In this document: in pieces, positions 25,446 to 35,774 of the stretch
How the letters are laid out: each line of letters starts with the position of its first letter
Numbering within the stretch: the first letter of the stretch is position 1
Origin: Macrostomum hystrix
Taxonomy: Eukaryota > Platyhelminthes > Macrostomidae
Length of the DNA stretch: 64,000 bases
Reading direction: 5' to 3'
Assembly (NCBI GenBank): GCA_950097015.1
Contig: CATNEN010000002.1
Coordinates: 5,797,001-5,861,000 of the forward strand
The notes under the pieces: model-generated
Told to the model about the DNA's origin: nothing
The model's input: only the letters and a program-made list of their open reading frames with translations
Databases searched by the model: none
Made by a program: the position numbers and the translations under genes

Positions 25446-25623
25446 AGCTGGGGCGCCGGAAGTGCAAGCTAAAAAAAAACGCAAGTTGAAGGTGTGAATT
25501 GGGATCGCAAATGGGTAGTAGGGTGGGTAGTAGGTTAATAACGCAAATAGGTAATAGTGTAAACTGATAAAGAAGCATGCATGAACGTCCTTTAGTCACA
25601 TTAGTCAATTGAGTCTCTGTCAG

Positions 25624-28600
25624 TCAGTCCAGCAAGGCGCTGCGTATAATGTTCCGGCGTTGCGCACGCTTGGCCCGGGTGGACATTTCTGGTGTTCTTG
25701 GATGCATGCTTAAGTCCGGAGTCGGCCCAGCGTCTTGAGCTTCCAACGGTGCTGTAGCATCGAAGTCTGTGTCTGCTGTCACGTTCGGTGAGGCGCCGTT
25801 GATGTCGAGATCTACCTCGAGAGGAACGAGATGAGCTACTGCTCGGCAGGACTCGTTACCACTGCTTGTGCGCACGGTGACATAGCGTATGATACCATTG
25901 GCGTCTGGGTGTGTGGTAACGACCCGACAGGTCTTCCATGACCCACGTGGTGTGTTCTCAGCGAGAAGGTAGAACTGACCGACTCGAGGTTCAACCCTGC
26001 GGTCGGGAAAGCGAGTACTATTGCTCAGATGAACGTTTTGAAGATGTTGTATGTACTCGCGTCGCCAGCGATGCCAAAAGGAGTCGACGATCTGTTCCCG
26101 GTGACGGTAAGCCGCTCGGAGTCTGTCTGCAGTCGTAGAACCTGTTGGCAAGATGTTGCCTTCGGGCGCACTAGGCACATCAAGCCGAGACGATGGTGCG
26201 ATAAGGCACGCGGGCGTGATCGGACGTGGGTCCTTCGGGTCGCTGCTCAATGACGTCAATGGGCGACTGTTGATGACCGCCTCTATCTTGCAGAGAAGTG
26301 TAGTGAGTTCCTCATCGGTGATGCGACGGTGCCAAAGAGCTGGGCGAAGACTTGATTTGACCATAGCCACCAGACGTTCTACGGCTCCTTGATGCCACGG
26401 TGACCGAGCCGGGGCAAACCTGAAGTGGAGCTTTTTGACTGCAGCGAACGGTTGGAGGTCGCTGTATAACTTACTCTGGAAGGCTGGAGAGAGAAGGGTG
26501 TCAACGACTTTTGCAGTGGCTTGGAACGCAGTGGCTTGATCAAGGAAAATGGTGCCCTCAGTTAGACCTCGGCGTGCCCAGAAGCGTTCAAATGCATGTA
26601 GTACGGCGTCTGCTGAATAATCGTGCAGGAGCTCGATATGAACTGCTCGACTGGTCGCACAGCAGAGGAGTAGGGCCCAACGTTTTCGAGTAAGCTGTGT
26701 TCTGGGATCGAAGGTGTAGATCGGTCCTAGCTGGTCGACGAGAATCGAATTAAAGGCAGGTTGGGACGAGTCGAGGCGTTCGGGTGGAAGCTGGCCATGT
26801 GATGGACGTGGAAGTGTTGTTGCCTTAGAGAGACGGCATTCCCAACATCCTCGGACAACGTTGCGGACAGTTAAAAGTCCACGGGCGACCCAGAATCGTT
26901 CACGGAAACGGCTAAGTACAGTACCCGCTGATGCATGCTCTTCTTGACGATGGATATACATTATAATGAGACTAGTGAGGCGATGATCAGCCGGCAATAG
27001 CAGAGGATGAGTTGAGTCTGCACTAATCGTGGCGTTCGTGAGCCGGGAACCTAGCCGTAGATATCCACTTTCATCTCTGAATAGATCCAACTGGTGGATG
27101 AGCTTACACGACTTGTGCCTTCCGTTAGCTAGTGCGGCAAACACATCAGCAAAGTGAATTTCTTGAACGTGCTGGATCCATAGCATTAGAGCCATTTCTC
27201 GCTCGATAGCGTCGGGAATGCCTTTGCTGCTGCTGTGCTTCGCGAACCGGAGGACATAAGACGTCGTGCCAAGGAGGGAATGGAGTCGTGAGAAACGGTA
27301 GAGATCCATGACCGATGGAGCACCTGCTCCAATAGCTGTCGCCGTGGTGTTCAAGGATGTTGCCTTGCAGACTTTGCTCTCTGATTGAGTATTACTGTCC
27401 GATTGGTTGCCTTGTGGAGCCGGGTTCCAGGAAGGCCAGTTCTCGTAGGGCTGTTGTAGGAAGGCAGGACCTCTGTAGAAGTCTGAGCCGATGAGCTGAG
27501 AGAGACCTAGCGGCTTAGTGCAGTAGTCAGCAGGATTGTCCTTAGTGTGGACGTAGCGACGGTCTGTTGTAAGGTTCGAATTCCGAATCTCTTGTACTCG
27601 CCGTTCTTCATATGGCCGAAGGTTCTTACCGTTCTGGATCCAGTGAAGGACGATCTGAGAGTCGATATAGTGAGTAACACCGACGATGTTCAGATGCGGG
27701 ACTAGCATTTCGTGAAGGAGCGCCGTAGTCCGATTGGCCAGGAGTGCGGCCCATAGCTCGATGCGCGGAACCGTTATGAGAAGGTTTTTCTTTCCAGACG
27801 GTACGAGACGTGACTTGGCTAGGATGAGATTACAGGTTGATCGGTCGTCGATCGTCTGCTGAACGTAGACAACAAAGCCGTACGCTTGGGTCGAGCCGTC
27901 ACTGAAGACGATCAGCCGACAGGGTTTCGCTCTGTTCTCAATGCAGTAGCGAGGCACGGCAATGCGATCGACCGCCGTAAATTCCTGATGAAGCCTTGTC
28001 CATGCTGCAGTCGTTTCAGCGTCAGCAAGCTTGTCCCATGGGTCGTTGGGCTTGAATGCCTTGTAATAGAGCAGGCGTCCTGCCAGTACTAGTGGGGCTG
28101 CGTACCCGAACGGATCGTAGATCTTACAGATCGCGCTGAGAAGTTGGACGCGAGTGAGTCCATCCGTCATTGGGATATCAGGTTTGGTGAGATGCAACAC
28201 GTCGAGGGTTGTATCCCACGTGATACCTAAGTTTTTAACTTCGGTTCGTGAGATTCGATCTTCCAGGGGAACATTCACCAGGGCCTCTCGGTCATTAGCG
28301 GCGAATTCTCGAAGGTTGAAGCAAGCAGAACGGAAGAGTGTGCGAAGACCATTGACCAAACGAGGGCCTTCATCTGACTTGTCGTAGCCAATCACGAGAT
28401 TGTCAACATACAAACCGCTTGGAATTGAAGCAATCTCTTGGCGAGAAAGGCCGAAACTCCCAGTTTCCGTAGCGTCAAGACAGAGCTTGAGAATTACCGC
28501 TTGTAAGATCCATGGTGATGGGCTGGCACCCATGACGATGCGGGTGAAACGCCAGAGCTGCCAATTGTCCTGGCTGAACGGCTTCGAGTGGTCTTTCGGT

Positions 28601-31464
28601 AAGATAATTCGCAAGGCATCCCGGAACTCTGGGTGAACACAGATCTGGTAAAATGCTGATTGCAGATCGCTTACGCAGGCGTATTTGAAAAGGCGTAGGC
28701 GGAGCTGGACTTGAAGAAGGCTAGTCAAAAGGTTCGGTCCGGTCTCAAGAAGATCATTTAGGCAAGGCCCGTTAAGTGACGTACGAGCTGAGGCGTCGAC
28801 CACAGGACGAACCTTGGTGGTGCTCGAGGTGTGCTTGAACACCGGGAAGTGTGGCAGTACATGTACAACCTGGCCTTTTGGCTGGGTCCCATCCACAGGT
28901 TCTAACACACCTTCTTCGATTCGCTTATGGAACTCACCGTAGTACTGGTTTCGTTGTTCCGGCGAAAGGCGACGATGAATGGCCTGTGCTCGGCCAAATG
29001 CTTGTCCAAAGTTAGACGGAAGCCTCTCAATTCCGGGTTTAAGGGGTAGAGCTACGGAGAACCGACCGTCGGTCCCACGAGTAGTGGTATCGATAAGTTG
29101 CTTTGTGAGTCGTTCACCATTGAGATTCAGTGTCTCTGCTCCCTTTTCCAGACCAAGAAGGTCCAGGCTTGTCATGCGTTCGACGAGTTCTTCCAGGTTG
29201 GGCTGGCGGATGTTGCAAAACAAGGAAGATGTTGGGATTTGACCGCCTTGAAAACCGGGTGTACCTTCTAATGAGCCGGTGAGAACAATGCCAAAGGGTG
29301 TGAGGTGCGCAGTGAAGGTAGGTCGCAAGGAAATCGCGCTGATACCTGGGCCGATAAGGAGCTGCGCATAGTCACTACCGATGATAAGGTCAAGCTCCAT
29401 TTCATCATTCTCCGCTGGCGGAATGTTTTGAACATCTTGAGGCAAGCAAGCAAGGGTGGCTTGTATGTCCTTCGGTAAGGTGACTGCTGGTATGTGGATT
29501 GATGGTGCCACGACTTCCGTGGAGAGAGCCTTGATTGGCATACGGCGACCGTCTTTAGTAGATAGCTCCAGAAGAACGATTTCAGCTTGGACTTGTCGTC
29601 GTGTGGCGCTATGGCATGAAGAGCTGTCCAGCGTAACCTTGCCGTAGACCTTGAGACCGAGCTTGCGGGCGATGTCTCGCTTCAGGTAAGAGTAGGAACT
29701 GCCTCCATCAATAAGCGCACTGACGGGTGTCGACGTTCCGGTACATGGGTTGACCGCAGGTGCGGTGAAGGTTGCCATGACTGAAGGTCCAAGATGGCCA
29801 TCCTGAGTGGTTGAGAAGCAGGAAACTGCGTTGATTTGGCTGATATTTGTGATGGCGGGCTGAGACTCAGGAGTCATTGCTGCGTTAAGGTGACTATTTG
29901 TTTTGGGAGTAGTGCTGGTGGAGTGAGCGCTCGGGGTACTGCGCTTCGGCTCACTTAGTGTAGCACCGTGAATAGTGGTGTGGTGTTTGTCCTTGCACTC
30001 TCGGCACCGGAACCGGGAGAAGCATTGCTGAATTTCATGTCCACGGAGACAGTTGAAACATAGCTTCTTGCGCCGCAGAATCTTGAGTTTGGCGTCTGGT
30101 GAAGATACACGGGTGCAGTGGAAGACGTCGTGATCTGTCTCGTCACAGTAAACGCAGTTAGGTCGTAATGCTTGACCACTGTTATTTGGAATCTTCAAAC
30201 TGTGGCCCGGAGAACGCCAGGTGATATTTCTCGGCAGGTTGGACCTAGAGACGCGACTCGACTTAGATTTGAGACTGGAGTGGGTAGATGAGGCCGCGTT
30301 GAAAAGGCTAGCTCCAGCGAAAGGTGTAGAAATCGTACCGATTGTTTGTTTGGCGACCCGAAGTGCGCGGAGCTTGATGTCCAGGTAGTCTTGTAGTTCC
30401 ACCATGGTGGGCATTAGCGGCTTTGCGGCTTTGATCCGTTGATCCTGTAGGTCCATCTGTACAGATGCTGGGAGCTTTGGCAAGATGGCGAAGACGTAGG
30501 CATCTACAGCCGCTGTAGGCTCACCAAGCCGTGCGAGTTGACCAATAGTAAGACGGAGGTCGTCCGTGAATTCCTCGAAAGAATGATACTCAAACTCAAT
30601 GAGTTGATGCATGCCGAGGAGGCGCTTGTAGCAAGCACTCTTTTGCTCCTGAGAGTCGCCATAGTTGATCTGGAGAATTCGACACGCCTCTTGGAAGGCG
30701 CCCTGTTGGCAGGCGTCCAACCCACCTAGCTTCTTGAGGGCATTCCCGGAGAGTAGGCCCCGTAGGGCCTCGAACTTGTCGACCTCGGAGTAATCGACTT
30801 GATTGATTCGGTGACAGAAAGAATTCCAGAAGGCGGGGAAGCTTGCCGGATCTTCCCCGTCAAATGGTTGGAGCTGCACCTTACGTAGGATGGTGTCACT
30901 TAGTAGCGACGCTGGCCGCTGGGCCAGCTGGGTGCTGGAAGTCAGCGGAGAATTGGAAGGTGCCGGTGGGTTCTGGCGGATACTGAGCTGCTGCAGCATC
31001 TGCTGATTCTGTTGCATGAGTGCAGTCATGGCGCCTAGAATCTGCTGCATACAGTCTGGTTGCTGTGTCGCTGTCTGAGAAATCGGAAGCGTACCTGAGC
31101 TGGGCATCCGTGCTGAATGAGTCGACTCAGGTAAAAGGTAGCTGGTTCGATTCGGAGACCAGACGGAAGTGGCAGTTGCTGGCGGCGTGCTGGACTGTTG
31201 AGAGTTGGCGAGACTGGCGTTGCGGCTGGTGTCGCCCGAAATAGCCGTGCCTTGGTGGCTGCTAGGAATTTGTTGCAAGGTATTGGCAGGCAGTGAAGCG
31301 GTTGAAGGTCCAGGGTTGGTCGGCTGTGGCGTTGCGTTTGCGGCATCTCCGAGAGCGCGTGCGGAAGCTGTGTGCATGTTGCTGCGAGTGCCTTTGCTGT
31401 GTGCGGGCTTAGCAACGGTTGCCGATCGCTTGGATGTGGATGTGTGGCCCTTCCGAATTACCAT
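25624..31464 (-). CDS. BEL/Pao gag-pol polyprotein
   Basis: One 1946-residue frame runs from the ATG at 31464 to the stop at 25624. Order of domains: a Ser/Pro/Gln-rich N-terminus; a gag-like DUF1759 region near residue 205 (LQPFDGEDPASFPAFWNSF); Cys/His knuckles near 440-500 (CVYCDETDHDVFHC and CFNCLRGHEIQQC); a retropepsin-like site near 582 (ALIDGGSSYSYLKRD); reverse transcriptase around 880-1100; an RNase H-like region near 1190 (FSDGSTQAYGF); an integrase with His/Cys finger near 1508; and a DDE core (VDQLGP, FLDQATAF, QGAVERLV). A DUF5641-like C-terminal region follows. The RT catalytic box reads YVDN instead of the common YVDD. BEL elements usually use one frame for gag and pol, as here. 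No internal stop or frameshift is present. Confidence 0.95.
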   Translation of the reverse strand: MVIRKGHTSTSKRSATVAKPAHSKGTRSNMHTASARALGDAANATPQPTNPGPSTASLPANTLQQIPSSHQGTAISGDTSRNASLANSQQSSTPPATATSVWSPNRTSYLLPESTHSARMPSSGTLPISQTATQQPDCMQQILGAMTALMQQNQQMLQQLSIRQNPPAPSNSPLTSSTQLAQRPASLLSDTILRKVQLQPFDGEDPASFPAFWNSFCHRINQVDYSEVDKFEALRGLLSGNALKKLGGLDACQQGAFQEACRILQINYGDSQEQKSACYKRLLGMHQLIEFEYHSFEEFTDDLRLTIGQLARLGEPTAAVDAYVFAILPKLPASVQMDLQDQRIKAAKPLMPTMVELQDYLDIKLRALRVAKQTIGTISTPFAGASLFNAASSTHSSLKSKSSRVSRSNLPRNITWRSPGHSLKIPNNSGQALRPNCVYCDETDHDVFHCTRVSSPDAKLKILRRKKLCFNCLRGHEIQQCFSRFRCRECKDKHHTTIHGATLSEPKRSTPSAHSTSTTPKTNSHLNAAMTPESQPAITNISQINAVSCFSTTQDGHLGPSVMATFTAPAVNPCTGTSTPVSALIDGGSSYSYLKRDIARKLGLKVYGKVTLDSSSCHSATRRQVQAEIVLLELSTKDGRRMPIKALSTEVVAPSIHIPAVTLPKDIQATLACLPQDVQNIPPAENDEMELDLIIGSDYAQLLIGPGISAISLRPTFTAHLTPFGIVLTGSLEGTPGFQGGQIPTSSLFCNIRQPNLEELVERMTSLDLLGLEKGAETLNLNGERLTKQLIDTTTRGTDGRFSVALPLKPGIERLPSNFGQAFGRAQAIHRRLSPEQRNQYYGEFHKRIEEGVLEPVDGTQPKGQVVHVLPHFPVFKHTSSTTKVRPVVDASARTSLNGPCLNDLLETGPNLLTSLLQVQLRLRLFKYACVSDLQSAFYQICVHPEFRDALRIILPKDHSKPFSQDNWQLWRFTRIVMGASPSPWILQAVILKLCLDATETGSFGLSRQEIASIPSGLYVDNLVIGYDKSDEGPRLVNGLRTLFRSACFNLREFAANDREALVNVPLEDRISRTEVKNLGITWDTTLDVLHLTKPDIPMTDGLTRVQLLSAICKIYDPFGYAAPLVLAGRLLYYKAFKPNDPWDKLADAETTAAWTRLHQEFTAVDRIAVPRYCIENRAKPCRLIVFSDGSTQAYGFVVYVQQTIDDRSTCNLILAKSRLVPSGKKNLLITVPRIELWAALLANRTTALLHEMLVPHLNIVGVTHYIDSQIVLHWIQNGKNLRPYEERRVQEIRNSNLTTDRRYVHTKDNPADYCTKPLGLSQLIGSDFYRGPAFLQQPYENWPSWNPAPQGNQSDSNTQSESKVCKATSLNTTATAIGAGAPSVMDLYRFSRLHSLLGTTSYVLRFAKHSSSKGIPDAIEREMALMLWIQHVQEIHFADVFAALANGRHKSCKLIHQLDLFRDESGYLRLGSRLTNATISADSTHPLLLPADHRLTSLIIMYIHRQEEHASAGTVLSRFRERFWVARGLLTVRNVVRGCWECRLSKATTLPRPSHGQLPPERLDSSQPAFNSILVDQLGPIYTFDPRTQLTRKRWALLLCCATSRAVHIELLHDYSADAVLHAFERFWARRGLTEGTIFLDQATAFQATAKVVDTLLSPAFQSKLYSDLQPFAAVKKLHFRFAPARSPWHQGAVERLVAMVKSSLRPALWHRRITDEELTTLLCKIEAVINSRPLTSLSSDPKDPRPITPACLIAPSSRLDVPSAPEGNILPTGSTTADRLRAAYRHREQIVDSFWHRWRREYIQHLQNVHLSNSTRFPDRRVEPRVGQFYLLAENTPRGSWKTCRVVTTHPDANGIIRYVTVRTSSGNESCRAVAHLVPLEVDLDINGASPNVTADTDFDATAPLEAQDAGPTPDLSMHPRTPEMSTRAKRAQRRNIIRSALLD

Positions 31465-31534
31465 TTGGTTCGCGCTGATACGAAGCTGAATTGAGGTGTA
31501 GAACTTTAAGGCGGGCAGTTAAGCAGGCCTTTAA

Positions 31535-31550
31535 CCACGCTCTGCTACCA
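31535..31550 (-). promoter_or_regulatory. primer-binding site of the BEL element
   Basis: Two bases inside the right (5') LTR, the minus strand reads TGGTAGCAGAGCGTGG, so the plus strand ends in CCA like a tRNA 3' end. I cannot name the tRNA. Confidence 0.65.
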
Positions 31551-31552
31551 TT

Positions 31553-31856
31553 TGTCGTTTGTGACAATAATTTCAAAGTTAGGTTAGTTGAAGTAGAAGG
31601 CTGTAGTTGATCGTTATTAACAGAGTTTATTTGTAGATTATTAAACGGTTGAACGGATCGTGAGAGCATAGCGCATTTGTCTCTTGAATATAATTTAGGG
31701 GTTTTGAACCTAGACAATACTGTACTGGGCTAAAGAAAGCATTCTAGAATATTCTAGAATGGTGTTGCTATTTTTAGAAGCGTGCGCATCAACTGGGGAA
31801 GGAAAGCTAGGCAAACGATAAGGGCGGTTTTATGGAGGTTCAGTCTGAACCCGACA
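31553..31856 (-). repeat. 5' LTR of the BEL element
   Basis: Identical by eye to 25142-25445. It should carry the element's promoter, reading leftwards. Confidence 0.95.
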
Positions 31857-32036
31857 GATGGATTGCTAATCTATTCCCTTGTGGTTAGATGGATTGCTAA
31901 TCTATCCCCTGTGGTTAGATGGATTGCTAATCTATTCCCTGTGGTTAGATGGATTACTAATCTTTTCCCTATGGTTAGATGGATTGCTAATCTATTCCCT
32001 GTGGTTAGATAGATTGCTAATCTATTCCCTGTGGCT
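31857..32036 (+). repeat. 30-bp satellite, right part
   Basis: About six units continue the array at 24815-25141, here with more TATTCCC variants, after the duplicated GATGG. Confidence 0.93.
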
Positions 32037-32650
32037 AGTTATAGTGACTAAATACTAAAAGTGCTGATAATTTGGCTAAGTGTGTCGTATGTTAAATTGT
32101 TTTATTTTAATTTTTTTATTTGAGCTAATATTTATTACTCATTTTTTCACTAGTATAAAAAGTCAATTGTTTTTACTTATTGTTTAATTTGACTTGAAGT
32201 TTGTTATTTATTGTTTGCTAAAATTGTTTTCATTATTTTCTTTAGTTTACTTTATAATCGATTCGCTTTCAAGCGATTGAATCTTGCCTGGATAAAAATT
32301 TAGCAAGAATGCATTCTAGTTAGATAGCTTAGAGTAACTTTGTTGCCAAGGTTAAAAATATTCAAATCTTGAGTAACTATTCAACCGTTTGTTCTGCAAC
32401 TTCTTGTGGATGTGTGTTTTGGCTTGTCATTGATTAATCTATTTATTTATTATATTTTATAACTCAGAAATCTCAATTTTTTTGTCAGCTTTAATAACAA
32501 TTCTTTTTCTCAAGCCTTGCTTTTGTGCACCTGTGCCTAAGTTTTTCAGGCTGTGCTCACAAAATTATTAACGACTTTCTACTCTTTTAAATGTGACCTT
32601 TGCTAACTTTTTGAATAATCGATATCTGGTTTACATTGTTTCAATTTAGG
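32037..32650. other. AT-rich intergenic DNA
   Basis: No gene or repeat is evident. Confidence 0.5.
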
Positions 32651-32654
32651 CTGT

Positions 32655-33205
32655 CTGAAATCAGCTATAAGCTGTCATATCAGCTATGAGCTGTGTCATA
32701 CCAGCTATGAGCTGTGTCATACCAGCTATGAGCAGTGTCATATCAGCTATGAGCTGTGTCATACCAGCTATGAGCTGTGTCATACCAGCTATGAGCAGTG
32801 TCATATCAGCTATGAGCTGTGTCATACCAGCTATGAGCTGTGTCATACCAGCTATGAGCAGTGTCATATCAGCTATGAGCTGTGTCATATCAGCTATGAG
32901 CTGTGTCATACCAACTATGAGATGTGTCATACCAGCTATGAGCTGTGTCATACCAGCTATGAGATGTGTCATACCAGCTATGAGCTGTGTCATACCAGCT
33001 ATGAGATGTGTCATACCAGCTATGAGCTGTGTCATACCAGCTATGAGATGTGTCATACCAGCTATGAGCTGTGTCATACCAGCTATGAGATGTGTCATAC
33101 CAACTATGAGATGTGTCATACCAGCTATGAGATGTGTCATACCAACTATGAGCTGTGTCATACCAGCTATGAGCTATGTCATACCAGCTATGAGCTGTGT
33201 CAAAT
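32655..33205 (+). repeat. 21-bp minisatellite upstream of the MYND gene
   Basis: About 26 units of CTATGAGCTGTGTCATACCA plus G. The 21-bp period equals seven codons, so several frames stay open on both strands. The same satellite recurs in the MYND intron at 34571-34985. Confidence 0.97.
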
Positions 33206-33690
33206 GAGCAATAGACTGGAAATTAGAGACCAAGCATTGTTAGACTTGAGCAGCTGAATACCTGCTTCACGGCATTTTTGCCTTTTTGATCCATGTTTCT
33301 TAAAAGTAAAAACTCATCTGAACTAATGAACTCACTGAATGCTCAAATCTGCATTGTTTCCTTCTAGTGTTTTTTTTTCAAACAGTAGAAACTATTTTGC
33401 CTGCCGTCCAAGCCGGAAATTGTGTCCGCAGAAATACATATGATTCTGTCCTTCTGGATACTTGTGGCGCACTTTCATTACCTAGGATTTTTTATCTAGG
33501 AGCTTGAGCTCATGATACCCCCTAGCTGCCTGAAGTCCCAATTAGAATCCCCATAAAAATGCCAACTTTGAGTTGACCCTTAATTATCCCCTAAAATGAA
33601 TCCCCAAAAGACTGCTTTATCGAATCCACAAAAATTGTTAACTAAAATTTTAGCAAAGACTGTCTAATTGTTAACTCAAACTACAAACCC
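33206..33690. other. intergenic DNA, nothing recognised
   Basis: Unique sequence without a coding frame lies between two tandem arrays. Confidence 0.45.
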
Positions 33691-33699
33691 AAAAATCCC

Positions 33700-34095
33700 A
33701 CTTTAAGTCCCTAAAAACTCCCAACTACAATTCTAAAAAATCCCTAAAAACTCCTAACTACAATTCTAAAAAATCCCAAAAAACTCCCAACTAAAATCCT
33801 AAAAATCTCCCAACTAAAATCCCAAAAAACTCCCAACTACAATCCCAAAAAAACTCCCAACTAAAATCCCTAAAAACTCCCAACTACAATTCTAAAAATC
33901 CCAAAAAGCTCCTAACTAAAATCCCAAAAAGCTCCCAACTAAAATCCCAAAAAGCTCCCAACTAAAATCCCAAAAAAACTCCCAACTGAAATCCCAAAGG
34001 CTCCTAACTAAAATCCCAAAAGCTCCTAAATAAAATCCCAAAAGCTCCTAACTAAAATCCCAAAAGCTCCCAGCTACATCCCCAAAAGCCTCCCA
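33700..34095 (+). repeat. degenerate 22-24-bp repeat before the MYND gene
   Basis: Units like CTCCCAACTAAAATCCCAAA recur with variable A-runs up to about 110 bp before the start codon. Confidence 0.85.
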
Positions 34096-34211
34096 AGTAG
34101 AATCCCACAAAACTCACATCAGTCTCCCGTCTACGAGAAAAAGTTGTAAAATTTTGAAGATTTAGCTTTTGAAGCCACAATTCTCTCACATATTGATCCC
34201 CTTCAGTTACC

Positions 34212-35622
34212 ATGGCCTCAATGGGCCAGCAGACTGCGCAGGTGGCGGCCTCCCTAAACGAGCTGCAGCTGCCCACCCAGCTGGCCTGTCAAGTCTGCCA
34301 TCGCCTTGCCGACTGCAAGCGCTGCGGCAACTGCAACACCGTCTGGTACTGCGGCCGCGACTGTCAGCGGGCCCACTGGCCTGAGCACAAAAGCCTCTGC
34401 CAGCACCTGCAGGATTTGAAGCGTTGGTCGGCGTTTTCACAGTATCTGGGCAGCCAGTTCACCAAGACAGATGACGAGGCCTACTCAAAGGCGCCCAGAG
34501 ACCTGAGCAGTTTGCCCATGCTGCCGCACCTGGTGCTGGGCACTGTGGGCGGCTCGCTGTCTGAACAGGTTTGATCTGGGTCATACCAGCCATGAGCTGT
34601 CTCATATTAGCTATGGGCTGTGTCATATCAGCCACGAGCTGTGCCATACCAGCTATGAGCTGTGCCATACCAGCTATGAGCTGTGCCATACCAGCTATGA
34701 GCTGTGTCATACCAGCTATGAGCTGTCTCATATTAGCTATGGGCTGTGTGATACCAGCCATGAGCTGTCTCATATTAGCTATGGGCTGTGTCATATCAGC
34801 CATGAGCTGTGCCATACCAGCTATGAGCTGTGTCATACCAGCTATGAGCTGTTTCATACCAGATATGGGCTGTGTCATACCAGCTATGAGCTGTGTCATA
34901 CCAGCTATGAGCTGTGTCATACCAGCCATGAGCTGTCTCATATTAGCTATGGGCTGTGTCATATCAGCTATGAGCTGTGTCATATCTCTTCTCTAATATC
35001 TTTTCCCTTCTATCTCATTTCTCTTCATCTCATCTTAATTAATCTCTGAATCTCTCCCTCTCAATGTGCAGGTGTGCCTGAATCTCTCCCTCTCAATGTG
35101 CAGGTGTGCCTGAATCTCCCTCTGACCGTGCAGGTGTGCCTGAATCTCCCTCTGACCGTGCAGGTGTACCTGAATCTCCCTCTGACCGTGCAGGTGTACC
35201 TGAATCTCCCTCTGACCGTGCAGGTGTATCTGAATCTCCCTCTGACCGTGCAGGTGTACCTGAATCTCCCTCTGACCGTGCAGGTGTACCTGAAAACCTG
35301 GCGCTTCAGTCACGAGCGGCCCGGCAGCATTCCGATGTTCATCATGCGTGAAGACCTGCGCTGCCCAGAAACCGACCAGAATATTCTTCAGGCCAGCTTT
35401 CAACAGCTATTCGGCAACCAGGCATTGGACACTGTTGTAAAGCGCAACCTGCCAGTGGCCATCAAGCGATCCTACCTGCACGAGAACGGCTTCCAGCTGC
35501 CCTCAGTGATTCATACGGCCAGACCGCATTGTCCGTTTGGCTCGGAGAAGTGCGTGTTTGTACTGCAGGCCGAGACTTCCAATGCGAGTCCCAGCACTGC
35601 GAAGACTGCTAAGCAGAAGTAG
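34212..35622 (+). CDS. MYND zinc-finger protein
   Basis: Two exons, 34212-34568 and 35284-35622 (TAG at 35620), give 231 residues at phase 0. Residues about 26-63 form a MYND finger (CQVCHRLADCKRCGNCN, then WYCGRDCQRAHWPEHKSLC) with the expected Cys/His spacing. MYND fingers bind proline-rich partners in cofactor complexes. The C-terminal 110 residues (landmarks VYLKTWRFSHERPG and RPHCPFGSEKCVFVL) look conserved and globular but I do not recognise the family. The start is a strong ACCATGG only 5 nt after the acceptor CCCCTTCAG. The acceptor of exon 2 is the last of a tandem series of copies (see 35065-35283), so the true N-terminal border of exon 2 could vary in steps of ten residues. Confidence 0.75.
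34571..34985 (+). repeat. 21-bp minisatellite in the MYND gene intron
   Basis: About 20 units related to AGCTATGAGCTGTGTCATAC begin three bases after the donor. This is the same family and orientation as 32655-33205, with variants TCTCATATTAGCTATGGG. Confidence 0.96.
35065..35283 (+). repeat. 30-bp minisatellite made of duplicated 3' splice sites
   Basis: CAG at 35069, 35101, 35131, 35161, 35191, 35221, 35251 and 35281 is each preceded by a pyrimidine-rich CTCCCTCTGACCGTG (CTCTCAATGTG in the first two) and followed by GTGTRCCTGAA, the start of exon 2. The last seven acceptors are exactly 30 nt apart and in frame; the first is offset by 32 nt. Each upstream acceptor used would insert the peptide VYLNLPLTVQ or a close variant. 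Confidence 0.93.
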
Positions 35623-35774
35623 TGATTTTAAATTTAAAGCAGTTTTTAAACAGGAATTCGTTCATTGGAAAGCTTTTCATTATCTACGTTTTCTATGTAA
35701 GCTATAACTTATTATACAATTGGTTTGCATTGTCCCTTAATCAGCGATTCAGTGACTCTCTTAATCCTATTGTG

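Larger units (their letters stand above)
25142..31856 (-). mobile_element. complete BEL/Pao LTR retrotransposon
   Basis: The element has two 304-bp LTRs (25142-25445 and 31553-31856) that look identical base for base and end in TG...CA. It also has a 5-bp target duplication (GATGG), a tRNA-like primer-binding site next to the right LTR and a single uninterrupted 1946-codon gag-pol frame on the minus strand. Identity of the LTRs and the intact frame indicate a recent insertion. It landed in a 30-bp satellite array downstream of the ceramide synthase gene. Confidence 0.96.

Noticed and set aside
25938-31489. Plus-strand frames antisense to the BEL element
   Set aside because: They are shadows of the intact minus-strand gag-pol frame.
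32661-33257. Repetitive Cys/Met-rich or MTQLIAG proteins on both strands
   Set aside because: The 21-bp period keeps frames open by arithmetic; both strands are equally open and no conserved domain is present.
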